Shown here in pieces: positions 57,101 through 64,000 of a stretch of 64,000 nucleotides of DNA (positions are counted from its first letter, which is position 1; each line of letters starts with the position of its first letter). Both the position numbers and the translations under genes were made by a program. The notes under the pieces were generated by a model that saw only the letters and a program-made list of their open reading frames with translations, was not told where the DNA came from and did no database searches. Source of the stretch: Ypsolopha sequella (Eukaryota; Arthropoda; Insecta; Lepidoptera; Ypsolophidae); assembly GCA_934047225.1 (NCBI GenBank), contig OW203986.1, positions 16,433,221-16,497,220 on the forward strand, given 5' to 3'.

Positions 57101-59980
57101 CATACTCGGATATGCTAGCTTAATAGCTTTCTAAAGGTCTCCATTATACATTAAAGTTAAGACATGGAATTATTGTCAGCAAAATTACTATAGGTATATA
57201 TCTGTTATAACTTATAATAGGAAGGGCGAAAAACACGGCCAACTGTTCCGCAAGCTTAGCGAGAGTTGTTAAACCTATATGTATCATACGTAATGTTAAA
57301 ATTAGACGTCAATGTACACCAGTGAACTACCTTCTCTACATATCAAATTCTGACTGTTTATCTTATAGTTAAAAGTGCTTTTAACCTCGCTTCATAAGCT
57401 AATAAATATTACTGTATGATTTGGTTCGATCAAAATATGTCCAGCGACCATCAATGATTGAACACTGAACGAGCTAAAAGTTCTATGCAGAAGTTGCGTG
57501 TCTATTTTTAGGTGCCAGGCTTAATATGATAATAAACCCATTTGTTCGGCATGTCTAAAATAGAAATATCGTTAATTTATAAAATATTTTTATTTAATTT
57601 TGTTTTTGTATAATATATATAATAATGTCTGTATGTACATAGTACACTGTACGGCATAGCACGACGTACATCAGGGAACTCTAACATTATTAATTATCAT
57701 TACCAACTAATTAGGTATCTTGTCTCTGTCCCTTGGTTAATTTATTGAAAAGCCCTTACATATATTTTAAAATGTTTCAATCATATCTAGATTCAGTATA
57801 CATATATATGGTGTCCTATGTTTCTCCAGGTATCCAATACATTTATATGAGTATAGTAGATTTAATTTTTATGCATAAAGATATGCAGCATTTCGGTTAA
57901 TCTGGTTAAGCTTTTAGCTTTTTGAGATTTTTTGTTCAATTTTTACGTGATGCAGAACTCATGATTAAAGTGAACGTTATAAAAGGAACGTTGAGTAACG
58001 GAGTGACGTAATATAGTTGAAAGATGACGTAGATTGTACAGCTAAACCTTAGTGCTCTCATGCGGTATGACAAGTGATGCCTGCCTAGATCGGATAGGAC
58101 AGATCCGTGCGACGCCACGTCATTTGATTAGCAACCAGAGAGACGCAGACAGCACGCACGCTATACGATAGATAGTGGACGTCCACTGGATTTAGTTAAT
58201 CTACCAACATGGCTAGTAACTGAGATGGGCCTTGGAATTTAATCGAAAACTGCAAGGCGCACTTACACTTTTTATGCTTATCTCTATGGTTTGATGTGAC
58301 AAGGGCATATCATAAAAATCAAGTTAATATTAAGTTACTGGATTAAGTTGCTTACTTCAAGTGGGCCTAAGAGAATCAAAATGTGGTTTAATAAGTTATA
58401 TTAAATAATTTATATTATAAGTTATATTTAATATAACCCGATTTCTGATACAACAAAAAGTATTCAGCAAGACGAGTAGCCTCGAATCGAGCTGCAATAA
58501 GCATAATATAGTGAGAAAATTAATAAATTTAATGTATGATTGATGAAAAGGTTTTAAATATTTCCGAATATTTCCTTGAGTCAAACCTTTTAGTATAGAT
58601 CTTAAGTGCCAAATCAGTGTATTCCTTAAAAACAAGTTTTTGTATTCTAAGGAATGCTTCGGTGGTTTAGACTTGCCTACCCCTCTGGAAGACAAGCGCG
58701 ATCTATGTACATATGTTGTGTTTCAAAAACTTTTTGCGTAGTTCATCTTCCCTAAGCTCACTCCTTTGGCCACTTATCTCTAGCTCTCTCATGGTATTGG
58801 TTTGGCTCTAAAAGTCCATCTCAATTACTTATCACGTAATGTTATCCATGAATTACAACGCTATATGTATGTCTAGGATCAATTACATCTAACATTGAGT
58901 GCACCAGTAACTACGAGGAACAAAACCACGAAACATCTACTAGTACATTTATTATTATTAGAGTATTATGAATTTATGACTTATTAAGGTATAGGAGAAA
59001 ATAAACAGGCTTAAATGAGATTTACGGTGTTCGTGTTAGAAGAACAGACGGTGAAAATCTGTATTTTATTTATTAATATGGTACTGGGATTATCTAAATC
59101 ATCGTGAATTACTTGCACGTATTTACAAAAAGATATGTCAATACTTTAAACATAGATACAAGAACGTTTATAAAAATATATGAAATTTCTTGACAGCTGA
59201 TTGGTTTTTAATTTTCACTAGATTTCAATACCGCTGTTTCTACATAACAGTTATATAAATAAACTTTAGTTAAAAGAACTAAAGCTATAACATAATAATC
59301 ATTATTAGAACGATCGGTTTCAGTAAATTTGAAAAAGAAAAAATCTATTTATAGATATAAAAGCGTTTCTAAAGCATCAAGGAGTAAATTTTTTTTAAAT
59401 AATTATTTTCTTCATTTGTTATTTAATTGCAATTAACTTGATTTCTGTAAATCGAGGAAGGGGTACACAATTTTTGAAACAATTGTTATAAGGATTTGGT
59501 TTGTTTTCATTTACAGTTGCAACAATGACAATCATTGTCAAATACTGTTAATGTCAAGTAAAATTTTTCATTGCTCTCAGCAACTTACAAAATAATAGTT
59601 GTAAAAGGAGTCAAAATAAAAAATTGCCGCACTAACTCTACATAAAGTATTAACATATCTTTTTGGGACACATTGTACATCTCTACTGCTTTTTACATTA
59701 AGTTAATGATGTAGGTCCAACTTCAGCGTTTTGCTATTTAAACATAAATTTACGTAAGGATGAGCGTAGAGCTTAAAAGCTACTTGGAAGCGACAGTTAG
59801 AGCAGGTAAACACGCTGAAAGGTTTGTCTAGGACGACAGACAAGTATTTGTAGGAGAGCGTCCGGGTCCCGGCTCAGGGCTGGACCACCTTACCGTCGGA
59901 GTTTTTCTTGGAGAGCGCTGTCTCGTTGACGGAGTCCTCGCTGCGGCAAGGGTTGTTGCGCGCCCGCCCGTTCGTAGCGC
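38887..59980 (-). CDS. KCNQ: KCNQ (Kv7) voltage-gated potassium channel, C-terminal part
   Basis: KCNQ channels are plasma-membrane tetramers carrying slow, non-inactivating K+ current. The window holds seven positions of the gene's 3' exons, encoding about 349 residues of the cytoplasmic tail; transmembrane exons must lie beyond 64000. In order: linker; '[18 protein letters not shown]' (start of helix B, which with helix A binds calmodulin); '[18 protein letters not shown]' and '[10 protein letters not shown]' (rest of helix B, helix C); '[20 protein letters not shown]' and 'SRVVKIERQ'; '[20 protein letters not shown]' (helix D assembly coiled coil); then a low-complexity Gly/Pro/Glu-rich insect-type tail to TGA at 38887. 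Two alternative exons of 128 bases fill one position. Phases agree across every junction. Identification of the helix B-D region is firm; the distal tail is inferred from splicing continuity. Confidence 0.93.
39633..40065. mobile_element. Non-autonomous element with TTAA flanks
   Basis: 'TTAAGGCGCTCTTATCCCA' at the left is an exact inverted match to 'TGGGATAAGAGCGCCTTAA' at the right. TTAA at both edges would fit a piggyBac-type target duplication, though the termini are not the classic piggyBac ones. Confidence 0.65.
41820..41905 (+). repeat. LINE 3'-end fragment
   Basis: 'CTACCCCTCCGGGAGACAGG' followed by CATGAGTATG and GTAAAGTATG units: wording common at 3' ends of lepidopteran non-LTR elements. 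A second instance is at about 58648-58715. Confidence 0.4.
43955..44065. repeat. Partial, rearranged copy of the 421-599 foldback
   Basis: Shares 'CACCAGAAATAAAACGTTTT' (inverted) and 'AAAACTTTGGTTGCTTA' with the family, and ends in an AATGTGACAC-type terminus. Confidence 0.5.
44850..45153. repeat. TIR element, copy 2, ~55-base inverted ends
   Basis: 'CGGGTCTACCGCGATCAATT', 'CTTTTTACGAAAAGGGG' and 'CGCCCGACGTTT' form the left end and are nearly exactly inverted at the right. Same family as 17404-17669. Flanking sequence is TA-rich. Confidence 0.88.
45171..46340 (-). repeat. 'GGAACCC' lepidopteran repeat, interrupted
   Basis: Begins 'TTTTAGGGTTACGTAGTACC', with 'TGTCTGTCCGCCCGTCCATC' next, and ends with the 'GAGTCTGACTCGCAATTGCC' motif. 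A LINE end (45771-46157) lies inside, and similar phrases ('TGAAAAATATGAAAAA') are found on both sides of it. Confidence 0.6.
45771..46157 (+). pseudogene. 3' end of a non-LTR retrotransposon
   Basis: Frame 45771-45950 encodes 59 residues including '[20 protein letters not shown]' and '[16 protein letters not shown]', the usual C-terminal end of jockey/CR1-like polymerases, then TAA. A 200-base 3' UTR and four AATGA units at 46138-46157 follow, the simple-sequence tail of such elements. Confidence 0.75.
46651..46757 (-). CDS. KCNQ: KCNQ exon, distal tail
   Basis: 107 bases, acceptor GATCAG|AACTTC, donor TCAG|GTACCT. Encodes '[20 protein letters not shown]' and '[15 protein letters not shown]'. 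Phase joins both neighbours exactly; no independent homology recognised. Confidence 0.8.
46831..47141 (-). CDS. KCNQ: KCNQ exon, coiled coil and variable tail
   Basis: 311 bases, acceptor CTCGCAG|GTAGAT, donor GTGAA|GTAAGT. Starts '[20 protein letters not shown]' (helix D), then a Gly/Glu-rich, Pro-rich stretch, then '[16 protein letters not shown]'. GC-rich. Confidence 0.9.
47179..47450. repeat. Foldback MITE between KCNQ exons
   Basis: 'GTGTAACAGAAAGGTGTAAC', 'ATTTGAAGAGCTTATTCA' and 'CAACTTTTACTA' on the left have reverse complements on the right. It sits only 37 bases beyond the acceptor side of the 46831-47141 exon. Confidence 0.85.
47496..47592 (-). CDS. KCNQ: KCNQ exon, start of assembly region
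   Basis: 97 bases, acceptor TTTCAG|GTTAGA, donor CAA|GTAAGT. Encodes '[20 protein letters not shown]' continuing to 'RVVKIERQ', phase 0 at its end. Confidence 0.93.
48895..49085 (+). repeat. Dispersed lepidopteran repeat, one end
   Basis: 'GACGGACGGACGGATGGACA' then 'AGCGGAGGCTTAGTAATAAG', 'GGTCCCATTTGGCACCCTTC' and 'GGGTTCGGAACCCC': the same family as 31490-31690 and the opposite side of 45171. Confidence 0.65.
49140..50215. mobile_element. TIR element with ~165-base inverted ends
   Basis: Core 49345-50141: inverted ends of ~165 bases with only scattered differences, containing 'TGTGGATGGAAAAGTCGAAA', 'TTTGTTTGGACTAGTTAGGA' and 'GCACAAAGAAGATCCCGTTT'. A further outer pair ('GAAATCAAGGAT') at about 49165 and 50185 suggests the original element was larger. 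The interior has no ORF. Confidence 0.8.
51706..51770. repeat. Half copy of the 3358-3466 MITE
   Basis: 'AAGGTGACTTTTTGATCGTC' and 'GGAGGCTTGGTAAGTGATCA' match the left half of that element. The right end is missing. Confidence 0.65.
51957..52097. repeat. Hairpin element, ~37-base arms
   Basis: 'AGTGCTACAAGGATCTGATG' and its continuation at 51962-51995 are inverted at 52058-52095. A GC-rich arm lies outside at 51870-51960. Confidence 0.7.
52371..53085. repeat. Direct duplication flanking a foldback
   Basis: About 135 bases at 52371-52505 are repeated in direct order at 52941-53085 ('CTGTTACGACAACCGAA', 'ACTGAACTCTATGA', 'TTTTTACGGT'). Between them lies a foldback (52548-52905) with ~130-base arms ('TTAAGAGCGGTTTCGCAG', 'TTTCTAATTAATCGAAACAG'). 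Confidence 0.75.
53954..54081 (-). CDS. KCNQ: KCNQ alternative exon b (helix B/C)
   Basis: 128 bases, acceptor CGTATAG|CTCAAG, donor TACAG|GTGAGC. Encodes '[20 protein letters not shown]', then '[19 protein letters not shown]' and 'LQYR'. It differs from exon a at about 10 of 43 positions; the 15-residue core '[15 protein letters not shown]' is identical. Including both would keep phase out of step (2 x 128 is not a multiple of 3), so only one can be used. Confidence 0.9.
54725..54852 (-). CDS. KCNQ: KCNQ alternative exon a (helix B/C)
   Basis: 128 bases, acceptor CTAACAG|ATGAAG, donor ACTAG|GTAGTA. Encodes 43 residues with the last codon split: '[20 protein letters not shown]', then '[19 protein letters not shown]' and 'VQTR'. 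Paired with exon b, 643 bases away, which has the same length and phase. Confidence 0.92.
55903..55973 (-). CDS. KCNQ: KCNQ exon, start of helix B
   Basis: 71 bases, acceptor GTTGTAG|ATGAGG, donor AAG|GTACGT. Encodes '[20 protein letters not shown]' then 'IRK', conserved in KCNQ channels just before the 'KYFVA' block. Confidence 0.92.
55974..59893 (-). other. KCNQ: KCNQ intron (3.9 kb)
   Basis: AT-rich. A weak LINE-tail match lies at about 58648-58715 ('TTGCCTACCCCTCTGGAAGA'). Nothing else supported. Confidence 0.65.
59894..59980 (-). CDS. KCNQ: KCNQ exon, linker before helix B
   Basis: 87 bases after GTGTGGCAG, donor GACG|GTAAGG. Frame '[19 protein letters not shown]' and 'TALSKKNSD' joins in phase to the next exon's 'DEEDEPRC'. 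It may be alternatively used, as this linker varies between KCNQ isoforms. Confidence 0.75.
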
Positions 59981-62900
59981 CTGCCACACACACACCACCA
60001 CTTTAGCACTAGGCCACCACCACTACACTACACCATACCTACGCGACCTAGCATGCCGACGATGGAACCCAACGAACGATCATTATCGCATTCCATCCTG
60101 TCCCAAACATTCCAAATATTTACGACTTTACCTACAGCAGTATTTTATTTAATAAAGGTTCCTTCTGTTCTGAAGACAGAAAGTTGAGAGATTTTGCCAA
60201 CATTTTCCATTGATTTATTTAAACGCGCGTCCGCCCGTCTGCCTGTCACAAAACATTTGTTTGATCTACAAAAGCGAGATTGAAATGTTTAAAGAGATTT
60301 TACTCTGATCTCAGACTTCATAAACACGAACAGATACTTTCTATTTTTATGACAAGGATTCATATTCGCGAAAAACTATAAAGCTGAGGCGAGATCGTAA
60401 ATATACTGTTGATGAATTCATCCTCGAGTTAGATAAAGATTCCAGAGAAAATTCGTTTTTTATTTGTTAAGCACAAATGTTGTTTTGTCCGTAAATATAA
60501 TTAATTATTGAGGCACAAGTATATTGGTAATTCGAAACTGTTGCAAGTAATTGCAAGATAGAAAATCAAGAAGACAACAAATGTTGTGAAAATGATATAA
60601 GTAGTCGACTGGGGACTGTCACCCTAGCAGGAGGCGTGTTTGCCAACTTCTCTACCGACCGGTGTCATCAATTTGGTAATTGAAGTATTTACCAACCTGT
60701 GCAATACCAACCCGTTACACGGACAAAAAGCAGACAACTTTAAGTAATTTGAAAATTTGATGTATCTGCTATACATTCTCGTGAACATTAAAATGCGCTA
60801 AGTAACCATAACGAAAAAAAACTTGCAAAATCCAATTTAACATGACGTTTCTTTACATGTACAACAATTTCGTAGTCTTTACGATGCGCACTTATATTCA
60901 TTAAGTAACGTAGTTTTGTGATAATTGACCATGCATGTCTAGTTCACGTTAGATACCCACCTTAAAACTAAATCAGTTAGTATAGAAATATACTAATGGT
61001 TTTTTTCCAAATCAAATAATTATAATATTAATCTAGCACACACCAATTTATTCTGGTAATGAGAATATATTGTTAGGACTAAAGACTCGTATATTATTTT
61101 TTACTAAACACGTTTAAGTAAATTTCAGTTGTATGTGTTACTAAATGATTCTCGCTTTCACAAAAGTGAAAGAAATTCTCGTTACATCAACAAGATTTTA
61201 GTAGTTTTTTCTCTCCGTGTATGATGGCGCTATCAATATGGTAGAAGCACAAATAAAATATAATGTAATTATATAATGTTAATTAATATAATAATGATTT
61301 CAATGTCATTAACTAGATAATTTAATCATTATAAATAGTATTTGAGAACAAAATTACAAACAGTTTTGCATGTCAAAAATTTTTTATAACATGTTTTGAA
61401 GTGGATACTTCTTTGTTCGAGGGGGCATGCTCAGAACTTGTACGTCATCTCCGGAATGTCTTTTTTAACGAAGGATAATTTGATTTATGATTATGGATTA
61501 TTACGTTCTTTAATCGTTCATTATTTGTTATTAGTTATTTATTTATTATTCAGAAGTTAAAGCTTATTTGATCAGAATAATAAAAACTTTGAAATTACCT
61601 CGTAAGCGAATGCGCCGCCGTCACTGAAGTGATCATAATACCCATTATGATATCTATGATCGCCATTTCTTTCCTCTGCGTTATTATTTTGGTTTGAAAT
61701 ATTTTCAAATAATACTTCCTTAGAAGCTTATTAACTTTTTTAATTTCCTATTCCGTTGTTTCAACAGGAAACTGTGTATTTATTTCCGTTGCTTAAATTA
61801 CATAAGGAGCACTCAACGTATTACACATACTTTCTCAGAGAATACACTTAAAATGTCAGTCATTGTAAATGGATAACAAATCCTTTTAAATTAAAGCCAC
61901 TCCCTTCCACTGAGCTTATGCTAAGTAGGAGCGGGCGTCTGATTACCGAGTTCAACGGAATATCTAACTCACAAAGAATCCGATCTTATTAAGTTTTATT
62001 TTATTAAACGTTTACCGACGGATTCCCTCGCCTTCGTATATTTTACTCAAGATCTTTGGATTACACTAAGTGAAACACTCGTTTTTATGTGCAAAAAATA
62101 ACTTTTTAGGTTACTTTTTCACTTCAAGTAAAAATAAAGTACGCGAAAGTAGAGCCTTATTTTTGTTCACGAACTCATCGTAGCGTAGAATTAAAAATAA
62201 CAAGTGATAAGTCCTATTGTAGTTCGATTAACTCGTAGTTATCGGTGTTGTTGTCAAATTAGAACTTGACACAAGATATTTTATTTATTCCCCATAGAAT
62301 GGAGCTGCATCGATGAAATACCTAAATAATGAGGTCAATGCAGCGGTTTCCATTTAATGTCTGAGCAAACTATCGATCGTTTTGTTATCTCTTTCTTACT
62401 AAGGTGCTAGCGCTTTTCAAGAATTTGTAGGTGTAGGCTTCGCTTCGATTATTAGAGTCGTTAACACAGTCGATGTGAATGTGAAAATTCATCTTTCAGA
62501 ATATTGTAATGTCACTATGATCTCTTGTGCACTCTAATGAACTACCGCCAGGTTACAATTTAGTAATAAATTAGAATAACGATAAATAGTATATGAGTGT
62601 TATAATGTAGATACAAATGTCTTCTTAGATTTTATCAAATAAAATCAAATCAAATATTTTTATTTTGGACTAGACCATAGGTGTTAGTACTACAAACAAC
62701 TTATTAACTATGTTAGTATTAATAACCTCCCTACATATTATCATAAACTAGTTTGGGACTCTGTCCATATGTACTGAGACCCAGTGTCTCAGGATTGTAC
62801 TATCATTCCTTTTGGCAATATTGTTCAGGAGACCATTGACGCTGCCGCGCGTCCTGAGCATCAGCGAGGCAGTTTTGTCGCGTACTATTTTATCAAGCCG

Positions 62901-64000
62901 CAATTTACTATAAACGAAAACATTGGATTTAAACTATTTCCGTCCATTTTATAAACATGAGAGGTATATGTAGTTAATAAAGCGTTGTTCAATAAAAAAA
63001 TTATACACATAAAAATTCTCAATTGAAGCGCTATTAATTAATTGCTAAGCAACACCGAAATGCAAGATCCTGCACAATTATAATTGCACAACAAGATCCA
63101 GATATTGTAACAGTTCGTTAAGGCACCTCTTCCCAGCGTCATCCAAAAATGTCTCTATTGATAAAGTTATTTCTCTTAAACGGTATGTTTGAAAATTATA
63201 AAAAGAATATGTATTATTAGTTAAACTATAATAAACAACTTCATTTAAGGAATTTTTTTTCGCGATAGCGCTAAATAGGAGAAAATAATACTTTTCATAT
63301 GGATACGATGAATGGAAAATAAATTCCATAAATGATTTTTCTAAGCAATATTTTCCACGTAGTTAAGTGCAAGAACCATACAAATGCCATTAGTAGTTTC
63401 AAAGAAATAACCAAAAACAGCTTGACTTTGAACAATATTTTCATACAATTTTTTTAACGCAAGAACAATTTTTGGAGTAAATTTTTTTCTTATACTTTGA
63501 GTAACACTATATATTTATTTCATAAATTTTAAACATATCACTTAAGGGAAATATCGTTATCAGTAAGAGTAATTTTCGGATGACGCTTAAAGCGCTGCAC
63601 AAACGTAGAGACCGTTTTTTGTCGCAACGTTAGCTATCTCGATAGATATTACGAGCCAGAAAAAAATAAAGTATAGTAAAGAAAATACTTATTCAAAATA
63701 TTTTGTATAAAAAATATAAAAAAATATTTAGTAGAAATAGCATCTTGAAACTTTTTCGTCTCGAAACGCTCAATATTTTGAGTCGCAACTATATTATTTT
63801 TTGTGACTATAAGAAAGGTAATTTCATCAACTGAAGAAATATATAATTTTCAACTTTATGCATATATAACGTCCAACTTCTTTAATTGAATTAAGTTTGT
63901 GAAATAGCGTTCAAATACAATTAAACGCATCGCTATTATTTGAGACAGGCAGGTTAGTAATATATTTTTTTTATAATTGTTTTATTGTTATTAATTTTTA
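59981..64000 (-). other. KCNQ: KCNQ upstream intron (continues off the window)
   Basis: No channel core exon was recognised, so the intron runs past 64000 or an alternative start lies here. Apart from the LINE remnant at 62640-62925 the stretch is AT-rich and unremarkable. Confidence 0.55.
62640..62925 (-). pseudogene. 3' end of a non-LTR retrotransposon
   Basis: Minus-strand frame contains 'KLRLDKIVRDKTASLMLRTR' then 'GSVNGLLNNIAKRND' and 'ILRHWVSVHMDRVPN', resembling LINE polymerase C-termini. It ends at AT-rich sequence with TTTGATT units at about 62640-62660, a simple-sequence tail. Confidence 0.4.

Noticed and set aside
58396..58695. Minus-strand ORF of 99 codons
   Set aside because: No polymerase or other motif; only the LINE-tail wording on the plus strand at its edge is recognisable.
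61599..61680. Minus-strand exon-like segment with ATG at 61666 and donor GAG|GTAATT, considered as an alternative KCNQ first exon
   Set aside because: Neither open frame joins in phase to the exon at 59980, and the peptide has no KCNQ likeness.

Overview
This is an AT-rich eukaryotic nuclear window, most likely from a moth or butterfly. Genes are split into many short exons with GT...AG introns. Intergenic and intronic DNA is packed with foldback (MITE-like) elements, tRNA-derived SINEs, decayed non-LTR retrotransposon ends, and a repeat whose end has the wording familiar from lepidopteran genomes (pieces such as 'GGAACCCT' and 'GACTCGCA').

Two conserved genes dominate, both on the minus strand. 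(1) TH1 (NELF-C/D subunit) is complete from ATG at 25756 to TAA at 3247. I could build all 12 coding exons by hand with consistent splice phases, giving a 576-residue protein that aligns over its length with NELF-D. (2) The 3' part of a KCNQ (Kv7) potassium channel gene, about 59980 to 38887, encodes the intracellular C-terminal tail: calmodulin-binding helix B, helix C and the assembly coiled coil. The pore and voltage sensor must lie beyond 64000. It has a pair of adjacent, equal-length, same-phase, homologous exons that look mutually exclusive. A third gene is represented only by its last codons on the plus strand (3..203), convergent with TH1.

Layout: 1-203 end of an unrecognised gene; 204-3246 repeats and the TH1 3' UTR; 3247-25756 TH1. 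TH1's last intron holds a ~5 kb composite mobile element (inverted ends near 3769 and 8740) with a two-exon THAP zinc-finger mini-gene and a broken MULE-type transposase. TH1's ~6.9 kb intron 9 holds two decayed extra copies of exon 9 and a set of related exon-like cassettes. 25757-38886 is intergenic and repeat-rich, with a 212-bp near-perfect palindrome, LINE ends, SINEs and hAT-like MITEs. 38887-59980 is KCNQ with introns full of foldback elements; 59981-64000 is KCNQ intron with a LINE remnant.

No rRNA, CRISPR array, confident functional tRNA or complete autonomous transposon was seen. Exon boundaries rest on hand-read splice sites, reading phase and remembered family similarity; no searches were run.
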